Positions 1-6,379 of a stretch of 7,751 bases of DNA are shown piece by piece. This DNA is from Bacillota bacterium (GTDB lineage Bacteria > Bacillota > Clostridia > Tissierellales > Sedimentibacteraceae). A model generated the notes under the pieces. The model did no database searches. It was not told the DNA's origin and saw only the letters and a list, made by a program, of their open reading frames with translations. A program made the position numbers and the translations under genes. Each line of letters begins with the position of its first letter. The first letter of the stretch is position 1. The stretch spans positions 1 to 7,751 of the forward strand of contig JAEZGU010000013.1 in NCBI GenBank assembly GCA_023416855.1, in the 5' to 3' direction.

Positions 1-393
1 ATCTAAAATTGTTTGGATTTCAGCAGCATCTTCCATCATCTTGTTTACTTCTTCATCATCTACAGTTGCCATATCTTCATATAGCTTTAAAAGCTCCTGC
101 TCCATTTTAAACAACTCATCAAAAGCAAGACGCAAATTATCTCTAATGGTTGTTCCCGCCTTTAATGCTGAATGCTGATCAAGATAACCAACTGACACTC
201 TTTTTGACCACAAAACTTCTCCTTCGTCAGGCATTAGCTTTCCAGTTATTATATTTAAAAATGTTGATTTTCCTTCACCATTTGCTCCAATTAGCGCAAC
301 ATGCTCACCTTTTAATAATCTGAAAGACACATTTTCTAATATTGCGCGTGCGCCAAAGCCATGTGTTACACTTCTTACATCTAATATACTCAT
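1..393 (-). CDS. ABC-F family ATPase, N-terminal part (cut by window edge)
   Basis: Reading the minus strand from the ATG at 393-391 gives 131 open codons running off the left edge. The protein begins MSILDVRSVTHGFG. It has a Walker A GANGEGKS at residues 36-43 and a Q-loop in VGYLDQH (Gln73). From about residue 90 a charged, helical stretch rich in Glu, Lys and Leu follows, as in the insertion typical of ABC-F proteins. No membrane segment is visible. ABC-F proteins are soluble twin-ATPase proteins that act on the ribosome, either in translation factor roles or in antibiotic resistance. The second ATPase domain and the linker that would separate these roles lie outside the window, so no subfamily or symbol is assigned. 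A good AAGGAG ribosome binding site (399-404, minus strand) lies 5 bases before the ATG. The gene is divergent from alr. I am sure of the ATPase family and fairly sure of ABC-F. Confidence 0.85.
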   Translation of the reverse strand, partial: MSILDVRSVTHGFGARAILENVSFRLLKGEHVALIGANGEGKSTFLNIITGKLMPDEGEVLWSKRVSVGYLDQHSALKAGTTIRDNLRLAFDELFKMEQELLKLYEDMATVDDEEVNKMMEDAAEIQTILD

Positions 394-426
394 AAAAACT
401 CCTTACAGTTGTTATTAACATCTCAT

Positions 427-455
427 ATCATATAAAATAAAGATACTTTTGTAAA
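427..455 (-). promoter_or_regulatory. Promoter of the ABC-F gene
   Basis: On the minus strand a TTTACA -35 box (455-450) and a TATGAT -10 box (432-427) are separated by exactly 17 bases. Each differs from the consensus by one base. Transcription would start near 420, giving a leader of about 27 bases with the AAGGAG site in it, too short for a riboswitch. Inferred from sequence only. Confidence 0.7.
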
Positions 456-490
456 TATTTTTTTGCTTCATAGTATTTTTTTACATTTTA

Positions 491-519
491 TTGATTTACT
501 TGTGTCAGTTTGTTATAAT
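491..519 (+). promoter_or_regulatory. Promoter of the alr-glyA operon
   Basis: A TTGATT -35 box (491-496) and a perfect TATAAT -10 box (514-519) are 17 bases apart, and a TG at 511-512 makes it an extended -10 promoter. T-tracts at 458-464 and 476-482 lie upstream and could act as an UP element. Transcription would start near 526, leaving a leader of about 30 bases. Hence there is no room for a T-box or riboswitch before alr. The ribosome binding site AGGAGG at 539-544 is followed by a 12-base spacer that ends in an A-run. Confidence 0.8.
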
Positions 520-556
520 TAGCTACAAGTAATTTTTTAGGAGGACTTAAAAAAAA

Positions 557-1687
557 ATGAACGAAAAAATAAGACCTGCTTGGGTGGAAATAAGCAGAGA
601 GAAAGCTATTCATAACTTCAATGAGGTTAGGAGAGCTGTAGGTCCAAATGTAAAAGTATGTGCTGTAGTTAAAGCTGACAGCTATGGAATGGGTTCAATA
701 GAACTTTCAAAAATGTATATAGAAAATGGTGTGGATATGTTGGCCGTAGCAGTAATCGGTGAAGCTTTTGAGCTAAGACAAGAAATTAAAGACAAAAATA
801 TTTTAGTCTTAGGCTATACACCTGAAGAATTTTTTGATGAAGCAATAAATCAAAATATAACACTAACAATTTACGACTATAATCTTGCTTTAAAGTTAAA
901 TGAAACTGCAAAAAAAATGAATAAGACTGCAACCGTACATATAAAAGTAGAAACTGGAATGAATCGTTTAGGATTTTTACCTACTGAAGAAAATGCGGAT
1001 AAAATATTGGAGATTTACAACTTAACGAATATTAAAATTGAAGGTGCATTTTCTCATCAAGCTAAAGCTGATGAAACTGATAAAACTACGGCTCATAAGC
1101 AAGCAAAAAGATTTATAGATTTTATGAGCATGCTTGAAAAGAGAAATGTTACAATACCTGTAAAGCATATAGCAAATAGCGCAACTATTATTGATCTTCC
1201 TGAATATTATTTCGACATGGTTAGACCGGGCATTATTTTATCAGGCTTTTACCCTTCTGATGAAGTAAATAAACAAGAATATAAATTTAAAATTTGTGTA
1301 ACGTTAAAAGCAAGAATTGCAAATGTTAAAACAATAGAAGCAGGCGAAGGCGTAGGTTATGGACACTTATTTAGTACTGAAAAATCAACAGTTGTTGGAA
1401 CTATTCCATTAGGTTACGCAGACGGTTATTCAAGATTGTTATCAAATAAAGGTTATATTGTTGTAAAAGGGGTAAAATGTCCTATATTGGGCAAAGTTTG
1501 CATGGATCAATTTATGGTGGATTTATCTAATGTAGATAATCCTCAAATTGGAGATGAAGCAATTATTTACGGTGACGGTACTGATGGAGCAATGACTGCT
1601 GAAGATGTAGCTAATATGAGAGGTACTATTTCTTATGAAGTGCTTACTAATTTAGGAAGCAAAAGACTACCAAAATTATACGTATAG
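557..1687 (+). CDS. alr: Alanine racemase (PLP-dependent)
   Basis: This enzyme interconverts L- and D-alanine with pyridoxal phosphate in the cytoplasm and supplies D-alanine for peptidoglycan. The 376 residues match the usual length of about 370-390. The PLP lysine is Lys39 in AVVKADSYGMGS, and Tyr43 is kept. Lys130 and Arg137 in IKVETGMNRLGF correspond to the carbamylated lysine and substrate arginine of the family. His167 and Arg223 (in MVRPG) match the cofactor-contacting residues, Tyr268 in GVGYGH is the second catalytic base, and CMDQ at 315-318 and Tyr360 complete the active site. Two spots differ from the common form: KADSYGMG instead of KANAYGHG, and ILSGFYP where a Tyr-Gly (LYG) is usual. 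Activity on serine or another amino acid therefore cannot be excluded. The start is the only ATG near the AGGAGG at 539-544. It is the first gene of an operon with glyA, whose ribosome binding site overlaps the alr stop codon. Confidence 0.93.
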   Translation: MNEKIRPAWVEISREKAIHNFNEVRRAVGPNVKVCAVVKADSYGMGSIELSKMYIENGVDMLAVAVIGEAFELRQEIKDKNILVLGYTPEEFFDEAINQNITLTIYDYNLALKLNETAKKMNKTATVHIKVETGMNRLGFLPTEENADKILEIYNLTNIKIEGAFSHQAKADETDKTTAHKQAKRFIDFMSMLEKRNVTIPVKHIANSATIIDLPEYYFDMVRPGIILSGFYPSDEVNKQEYKFKICVTLKARIANVKTIEAGEGVGYGHLFSTEKSTVVGTIPLGYADGYSRLLSNKGYIVVKGVKCPILGKVCMDQFMVDLSNVDNPQIGDEAIIYGDGTDGAMTAEDVANMRGTISYEVLTNLGSKRLPKLYV

Positions 1688-1696
1688 GAGAATATT

Positions 1697-2920
1697 ATGA
1701 ATTTTGACTTAATTGAAAAAAATGATAGAGAACTCTTTGATGCAATGATGGAAGAAAAAGAAAGACAAAATATCAACATCGAGCTTATAGCTTCTGAGAA
1801 CTTTGTATCTGATGATATTTTACAGGCAATGGGAAGTCATTTAACAAACAAATATGCCGAAGGTTATCCCGGCAAAAGATATTATGGCGGATGTGAATTT
1901 GTTGATAAAGTTGAAAATTTAGCAAGAGATAGAGCTAAAAAAATATTTGGTGCAGATCACGCTAATGTTCAGCCTCATTCAGGTTCAAATGCAAACTTTG
2001 GTGTATATTTTTCTGTTTTAAAGCCAGGTGACAAAATATTAGGTATGGATTTGTCAATGGGAGGTCATTTAACTCACGGCAGCCCGGTTAATATGTCAGG
2101 TTCATATTTTAATGTTGTATTTTATGGCGTAGACAAAGAAACAGAAACTATTGATTATGATAAAGTTAGAGAAATAGCTAAAATTGAAAAACCAAAAATG
2201 ATTGTAGCTGGAGCAAGTGCTTATTCAAGATTTATAGATTTTCAAGCTTTTAGGGAAATAGCTGATGAAGTAGGAGCTTATTTTATGGTAGACATGGCTC
2301 ATATAGCAGGCCTTGTTGCAGCAGGGCTTCATCCAAATCCTGTTGAATATGCAGATTTTGTAACTACTACAACTCACAAAACATTAAGAGGTCCTAGGGG
2401 CGGTATGATTCTTTGCAAAAATGAATTTGCTCAAAAGATTGATAAAGCTATATTCCCAGGCATTCAAGGAGGACCTTTAATGCATGTTATAGCTGCCAAG
2501 GCTGTATGTTTTAAAGAAGTTTTAGAAGACAGCTTTGTAGCATATCAAAAACAAGTGTTAAGCAATGCAAAAACACTTTCACAAGAATTATCTAATAAAG
2601 GGTTTAGAATTGTATCTGGAGGCACTGATAATCATTTAATGTTAGTTGATTTAAGAAATAAAGGATTAACAGGCAAAGAAGCAGAAAAACTTCTTGATGA
2701 AATCCATATTACTACTAACAAAAATACAATTCCTTATGATCCTCAAAGCCCATTTGTTACAAGTGGTTTAAGAATTGGTACACCGGCTGTTACCACAAGA
2801 GGTATGAAGGAAACTGATATGATTGATCTTGCAGGTATTATAGACAATGCGTTAAGTAAAAAAGAAGACCAGAATGTATTAAAGCAAAAAGTTTTGGAAA
2901 TAACATCAAAATTTATATAA
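1697..2920 (+). CDS. glyA: Serine hydroxymethyltransferase
   Basis: This PLP enzyme of the cytoplasm converts serine and tetrahydrofolate to glycine and methylene-tetrahydrofolate, the main one-carbon source; it can also cleave allo-threonine. Its 407 residues are close to the usual 410-420. Visible landmarks are Glu55 and Tyr63 (in YAEGYPGKRYYGG), the phosphate-binding SGS at 95-97, His124 in GGHLTHGSPVN, Asp199 and His202 in MVDMAHIAGL, the PLP lysine Lys228 in TTTTHKTLRGPRGG, and the substrate carboxylate arginine Arg359 in GLRIGTPA. All catalytic positions are intact. Two small oddities are Asn98 in SGSNAN, where Gln (SGSQAN) is nearly universal, and Met121 in DLSMGGH, where His is usual. 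The gene begins 9 bases after alr, with AGGAG at 1686-1690 overlapping the alr stop and a 6-base spacer, so the two are cotranscribed and probably translationally coupled. A terminator follows at once. Confidence 0.95.
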   Translation: MNFDLIEKNDRELFDAMMEEKERQNINIELIASENFVSDDILQAMGSHLTNKYAEGYPGKRYYGGCEFVDKVENLARDRAKKIFGADHANVQPHSGSNANFGVYFSVLKPGDKILGMDLSMGGHLTHGSPVNMSGSYFNVVFYGVDKETETIDYDKVREIAKIEKPKMIVAGASAYSRFIDFQAFREIADEVGAYFMVDMAHIAGLVAAGLHPNPVEYADFVTTTTHKTLRGPRGGMILCKNEFAQKIDKAIFPGIQGGPLMHVIAAKAVCFKEVLEDSFVAYQKQVLSNAKTLSQELSNKGFRIVSGGTDNHLMLVDLRNKGLTGKEAEKLLDEIHITTNKNTIPYDPQSPFVTSGLRIGTPAVTTRGMKETDMIDLAGIIDNALSKKEDQNVLKQKVLEITSKFI

Positions 2921-2934
2921 GTATGTATATCTTG

Positions 2935-2978
2935 GACAGCTTTTTAATATAATATATTAAAAGGTTGTCTTTTTTTTT
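2935..2978 (+). terminator. Rho-independent terminator after glyA
   Basis: The arms 2935-2950 and 2954-2969 pair over 16 bp, including two G-U pairs, around a 3-base loop. The stem begins GACAGC and ends GTTGTC. Nine T residues follow at 2970-2978. The stem is AU-rich at the top, but its length and the long U-tract make it convincing. No T-tract lies on the other side, so it acts only on alr-glyA transcription and separates that operon from liv. Confidence 0.88.
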
Positions 2979-3025
2979 ATTATGTCGATACCTGTATTTT
3001 AAAAGGTTTTATTAAAATAATTATA

Positions 3026-3072
3026 ACGTCATATGAAAACATTTATTATGCAATGTCCGTTATATGAATACA
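3026..3072 (+). repeat. Pair of imperfect direct repeats upstream of livK
   Basis: ACGTCATATGAAAACA (3026-3041) and CCGTTATATGAATACA (3057-3072) agree at 13 of 16 positions and are offset by 31 bp, about three helical turns. They end 29 bases upstream of the livK -35 box. The first copy contains the palindrome TCATATGA (3029-3036). The same region can also be read as an inverted repeat, TATAACG (3022-3028) against CGTTATA (3058-3064). A regulator binding site is an inference; the chance rate of such matches in AT-rich DNA is not negligible. Confidence 0.4.
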
Positions 3073-3101
3073 GTAGTGTTTGACGTGGCGGAAAATTTCT
3101 C

Positions 3102-3130
3102 TTGCGTAAAAAGGTTTTCAGTGTTATAAT
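3102..3130 (+). promoter_or_regulatory. Promoter of the liv operon
   Basis: A perfect TATAAT (3125-3130) is preceded by TG at 3122-3123 (extended -10). At a 17-base distance lies a poor -35 box, TTGCGT (3102-3107). The 9-mer TGTTATAAT is identical to that of the alr promoter. The weak -35 leaves room for an activator. The start would be near 3137, leaving a leader of about 37 bases with the ribosome binding site GAGGAG at 3162-3167 and no room for a riboswitch. Confidence 0.72.
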
Positions 3131-3173
3131 CATAGAAATTTATTTTTAAATATTAAAGGATGAGGAGTAGATT

Positions 3174-4328
3174 ATGAAAAGAAAATTATCATTATTATTA
3201 TGCCTATTAATGGTGCTGACAGCGTTTGCAGGATGTGCTAACAACAACCAAGAATCAGATGTAATAAAAATAGGTGTATTTGAACCACTTACCGGTGAAA
3301 ATGGCGGTGGCGGTTTACAAGAACTTGATGGTATTAAATATGCAAATAAAATGTACCCTGAAGTATTAGGAAAGAAAATTGAGCTTGTAATAGTAGATAA
3401 CAAGAGCGATAAAGGTGAAGCAACAACAGCTGTAACAAGATTGATTGAACAAGATAAAGTTGTAGCTATAATCGGTTCTTACGGATCAGGTGTTTCTATA
3501 GCTGCAGGAGATATAATTAAGGATGCTAAAATACCAGCTATGGGCGCTTCTTGTACAAACCCAATGGTAACTCAAGGAAACGAATATTATTTCCGTGCAT
3601 GCTTCTTAGATCCTTTCCAAGGAAGAGTAATGGCAAACTACGCATTACAACAAGGAGCTAAAACAGCAGCAGTTATTATGCAAAACGGTGATGACTACTC
3701 AGTAGGACTTGGAAACTTCTTTATAAATGCATTTAAAGAATTAACTGGTGATCCAAACAGTGTAGTAGATATTTCTGAATTCCAGGTAAATGATACAGAC
3801 TTTAATGCTATTCTTACAAACATTAAAGCTAAAAACCCAGATGTAATATTTGCTCCAAGTTCAGCAACAGCAGCTCCATTAATTATTAAACAAGCAAGAG
3901 CACTTGGTATTGATAGTTTAATTATGGGTGGAGACACTTGGGAAAATCCAGCAGTTATTGACGTAGCCGGAGCTGATGCTGAAGGTATAGTGCTTTCTAC
4001 ATTCTTTGATGAAAACGACCCAGCAACTAACGAAGCAAAAGTATTTGTTGAAGGCTATAAAAAAGAATTAGCAGGTAAGGAACCTATTATACCTGCAGTT
4101 GCAGCATTAGGATATGATGCTTATCTATTAGTAAGAGATGCAATTGAACGTGCTGGCAATACTAATGGCGATGCAATAAAAGATGCTTTAAACGCAACTA
4201 AAGATTTTGAAGGTGTTACAGGAGTAATCAACTTCACTGAAGAAGGCGACGCAGACAAAAACATAGCAGTTATTAAGACAGTTCAAGGTGGACAGTTCGT
4301 TTACATTGACACAGTTGAAGTTAAATAG
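3174..4328 (+). CDS. livK: Branched-chain amino-acid ABC importer, substrate-binding lipoprotein
   Basis: This is the extracytoplasmic solute-binding protein that captures the amino acid and delivers it to LivHM. Residues 1-20 form a lipoprotein signal peptide: MKRK, a Leu-rich core, then FAGC with the lipid-carrying Cys21 (Phe at -3 is a mild deviation from the usual Leu). The mature part is a two-lobed type I periplasmic-binding fold beginning IKIGVFEPLTGENGGG. Residues expected to touch the ligand are in GSYGSG (101-106) and ASCTNP (125-130), with Asp254 in GGDTWENP a candidate for the ligand amine. EYYFRACFLDPFQG is a family hallmark. The length of 384 is normal. GAGGAG at 3162-3167 with a 6-base spacer fixes the start. 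The gene has its own promoter and is followed by a hairpin before livH. The symbol rests on family and gene order; the true ligand (Leu/Ile/Val or another amino acid) cannot be read from the sequence. Confidence 0.9.
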   Translation: MKRKLSLLLCLLMVLTAFAGCANNNQESDVIKIGVFEPLTGENGGGGLQELDGIKYANKMYPEVLGKKIELVIVDNKSDKGEATTAVTRLIEQDKVVAIIGSYGSGVSIAAGDIIKDAKIPAMGASCTNPMVTQGNEYYFRACFLDPFQGRVMANYALQQGAKTAAVIMQNGDDYSVGLGNFFINAFKELTGDPNSVVDISEFQVNDTDFNAILTNIKAKNPDVIFAPSSATAAPLIIKQARALGIDSLIMGGDTWENPAVIDVAGADAEGIVLSTFFDENDPATNEAKVFVEGYKKELAGKEPIIPAVAALGYDAYLLVRDAIERAGNTNGDAIKDALNATKDFEGVTGVINFTEEGDADKNIAVIKTVQGGQFVYIDTVEVK

Positions 4329-4344
4329 TTAATAAATGAATATC

Positions 4345-4368
4345 GGGCGAACCAATCGTTCGCCCTTT
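4345..4368 (+). terminator. Hairpin between livK and livH, probably a partial terminator or mRNA stabiliser
   Basis: GGGCGAAC (4345-4352) and GTTCGCCC (4358-4365) form a perfect 8-bp GC-rich stem with the 5-base loop CAATC. Only TTT follows before CC, so termination should be incomplete. No promoter is visible in the 72 bases between livK and livH, so livHMGF must rely on read-through. In solute-binding-protein operons such a hairpin is known to give more binding protein than permease. That role here is inferred. Confidence 0.65.
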
Positions 4369-4388
4369 CCAATTATTAGCTGTTATTT

Positions 4389-4393
4389 GGAGG
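4389..4393 (+). promoter_or_regulatory. Ribosome binding site that decides the livH start
   Basis: GGAGG at 4389-4393 is 1 base from an ATG at 4395 but 7 bases from the in-frame ATG at 4401. Only the second distance suits initiation, so livH is annotated from 4401. Confidence 0.8.
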
Positions 4394-4400
4394 AATGAAT

Positions 4401-5294
4401 ATGACTTTTGAAACATTTATGCAACAGCTAGCTAACGGAATATCCTTGGGAAGCTTGTATTCTCTTATTGCCATCGGTTATACAATGGTTTATGGAATTC
4501 TAAGGCTAATAAACTTCGCTCATGGCGATATTTTTATGATGGCAGCTTATTTTATGATATTTAGTATGATTAATTTTAAATTGCCATGGTATGTAGCAAC
4601 AATAGTAGTTATAGCAGCCACTGTTTTATTAGGAGTTATTATTGAGAAAGCGGCTTATAGACCACTTAGAAGCGCTCCCCGTATGTCAATAATGATATCA
4701 GCAATCGGAGTTTCTTTTCTTTTAGAGAATTTAGCAACTTATTTATTTACCGGAGTTCCTAAAGGTTTTCCGGATATAGCATTTTTAACAAGAGCAATAA
4801 ACATAGGTAATATTTCATTATCTGTAGTTACTTTGATTACACCGGTAATAACGATTATTTTATTGTATGTGGTATTATTTATAACTAATAAAACAAAAAT
4901 AGGCATGGCAATGCGTGCTAGCTCAATTGATTTTGAAACTGCCAGACTAATGGGAATCAACATCAACAGAGTAATTTCAACAACCTTTGTAATAGGTTCC
5001 GCACTTGCAGCAGTAGGTGCAATATTATGGGGTTCTAAATATCCGTCAGTAATACCTTTAATGGGTGTTATGCCAGGACTTAAATGCTTTATAGCAGCTG
5101 TTTTAGGTGGTATAGGAAATACAACAGGCGCAGTTCTTGGTGGATTTATACTAGGTATGTCAGAGATAATGCTTGTAACATTCCTACCCGCATTAACAGG
5201 ATACAGAGATGCAATCGCATTTATTATATTGATTATAGTATTGTTGGTTAAACCAACAGGACTTCTTGGAGAGAAGGTGACGGATAAGGTATGA
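4401..5294 (+). CDS. livH: Branched-chain amino-acid ABC importer, permease LivH
   Basis: This is one of the two channel subunits in the cytoplasmic membrane. From the ATG at 4401 it has 297 residues; the ATG at 4395 would add two but is too close to the GGAGG. It is strongly hydrophobic, with roughly eight membrane segments. The N-terminal block with SLYSLIAIGYTMVYGI followed by LINFAHGDIFM is the LivH hallmark. An EAA-like cytoplasmic loop with ETARLMGIN, which docks on the ATPases, lies around residues 175-190. The C-terminal segment VLGGIGNTTGAVLGG is also typical of the family. The ATGA at 5291-5294 overlaps the start of livM with the livH stop. It has no promoter of its own and is reached by reading through the hairpin after livK. 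Confidence 0.93.
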   Translation: MTFETFMQQLANGISLGSLYSLIAIGYTMVYGILRLINFAHGDIFMMAAYFMIFSMINFKLPWYVATIVVIAATVLLGVIIEKAAYRPLRSAPRMSIMISAIGVSFLLENLATYLFTGVPKGFPDIAFLTRAINIGNISLSVVTLITPVITIILLYVVLFITNKTKIGMAMRASSIDFETARLMGININRVISTTFVIGSALAAVGAILWGSKYPSVIPLMGVMPGLKCFIAAVLGGIGNTTGAVLGGFILGMSEIMLVTFLPALTGYRDAIAFIILIIVLLVKPTGLLGEKVTDKV

Positions 5295-6379
5295 TAAATC
5301 AAAGAAAAAATCACAATATTAAATTATATATCGTATTGTTTATAATATTTGCAGTATATATAACTTTACTGGACTTAAATATCATTGGAGACGCATATTT
5401 AAGACGTGTATTAAATTTAGCGGCAATTTATACAATAGTAAGTGTTTCAATGAACTTGGTAAATGGGTTTACAGGACTTTTCTCATTAGGTCAAGCAGGC
5501 TTTATGGCAATTGGTGCTTATACAGTTGCGATATTTACTGTTCCTTTAGAATATAGAGCATCTATATTTTATGTTATACCACAAAATCCTGTATTAGCCG
5601 GAATTCATATACCATTTGTTGTTGCCTTAATTTTAGGTGGTCTATTAGCAGCATTAGTTGCATTAATAATAGGTATACCTGTACTTCGTTTAAAGAGTGA
5701 CTACTTGGCGATTGCCACATTAGGTTTCTCAGAAATAATAAGAATTGTTTTAACAAATGCCAAATCAATAACAAATGGTGCTCTTGGTATAAAAAGTATT
5801 CCAAGAATGCCTACAATGTGGGTTTTCTTTGGATTGATGATACTTTCAGTTACATTAATAGTTTTGTTAATCAATTCAAGCTATGGAAGAGCTTTCAAAG
5901 CTATAAGAGAAGACGAGGTTGCTGCACAAGCAATGGGTATTAGCTTATTTAAGCATAAAGTTATGTCCTTTGCAATAGGTGCATTCTTTGCAGGTATTGG
6001 TGGAGGTTTATTAGCTTCTTTATTAGGAACAGTAGACCCTAAACAATTTTACTTTACAATGACTTATAACTTCCTGTTAATGATAGTATTAGGTGGTATG
6101 GGAAGTATATCCGGTACTGTTATAGCTTCCTTTATAGTTACAATTGGTTTGGAAGTTTTAAGATTTTTTGACAGTCCTCTAACATTATTTGGAGTTAATA
6201 TCCCAATATTTAGAGCAGGATTTAGAATGGTTATTTTCTCAGCACTTTTAATGATATTGGTATTATTCTTCAGAAACGGTCTCTTAGGGCAAAAAGAGCT
6301 TTCATGGGGCATGGTAAGAGATTGGTTTAATAATTTAAGATCTCCCCGCAGAAAAGTTAGCGAAGGAGGTAAAAAATAA
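5291..6379 (+). CDS. livM: Branched-chain amino-acid ABC importer, permease LivM
   Basis: This is the second channel subunit, pairing with LivH. Its 362 residues are within the family range. It is hydrophobic with about eight to ten membrane segments. Hallmarks are FSLGQAGFMAIGAY (LivM usually has LGHAGF or LGQAGF), KSDYLAIATLGFSEIIRIVLTN, and the EAA-like loop IREDEVAAQAMGISLFKHK, which should contact LivG or LivF. GGGLLASLLGTVDPKQF and LGGMGSISGTVI follow, as expected in this family. The short C-terminal tail is basic (RSPRRK). The start overlaps the livH stop by 4 bases (ATGA). The nearest ribosome binding site, AGAAGGTG at 5272-5279, is weaker and about 11 bases away, so translation probably depends on coupling to livH. 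The stop TAA shares its last A with the livG ATG. Confidence 0.93.
   Translation: MINQRKNHNIKLYIVLFIIFAVYITLLDLNIIGDAYLRRVLNLAAIYTIVSVSMNLVNGFTGLFSLGQAGFMAIGAYTVAIFTVPLEYRASIFYVIPQNPVLAGIHIPFVVALILGGLLAALVALIIGIPVLRLKSDYLAIATLGFSEIIRIVLTNAKSITNGALGIKSIPRMPTMWVFFGLMILSVTLIVLLINSSYGRAFKAIREDEVAAQAMGISLFKHKVMSFAIGAFFAGIGGGLLASLLGTVDPKQFYFTMTYNFLLMIVLGGMGSISGTVIASFIVTIGLEVLRFFDSPLTLFGVNIPIFRAGFRMVIFSALLMILVLFFRNGLLGQKELSWGMVRDWFNNLRSPRRKVSEGGKK

Noticed and set aside
2992..3073. Inverted repeat CTGTATT / AATACAG upstream of livK
   Set aside because: Seven-base arms 68 bases apart are expected by chance in AT-rich DNA of this length and do not extend further.
3100..3136. Possible CodY box around GGTTTTCAGTGTTAT at the liv promoter
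   Set aside because: Compared with the AATTTTCWGAAAATT consensus, about seven of fifteen positions disagree; only the TTTTCAG half fits.
2921..3173. Riboswitch or T-box leader before livK
   Set aside because: The promoter at 3102-3130 leaves a leader of about 37 bases, and no T-box or riboswitch core is visible between the glyA terminator and the livK start.
3146..3403. 85-codon open frame on the minus strand over the livK start
   Set aside because: It lies across livK and its ribosome binding site, has no ribosome binding site of its own that I can see, and its composition is that of a reversed coding strand.
4739..5314. 191-codon open frame on the minus strand inside livH
   Set aside because: It is a reverse shadow of a conserved permease gene; the residue pattern (Ile, Pro and Thr rich) mirrors the livH codons and no promoter or start signal supports it.
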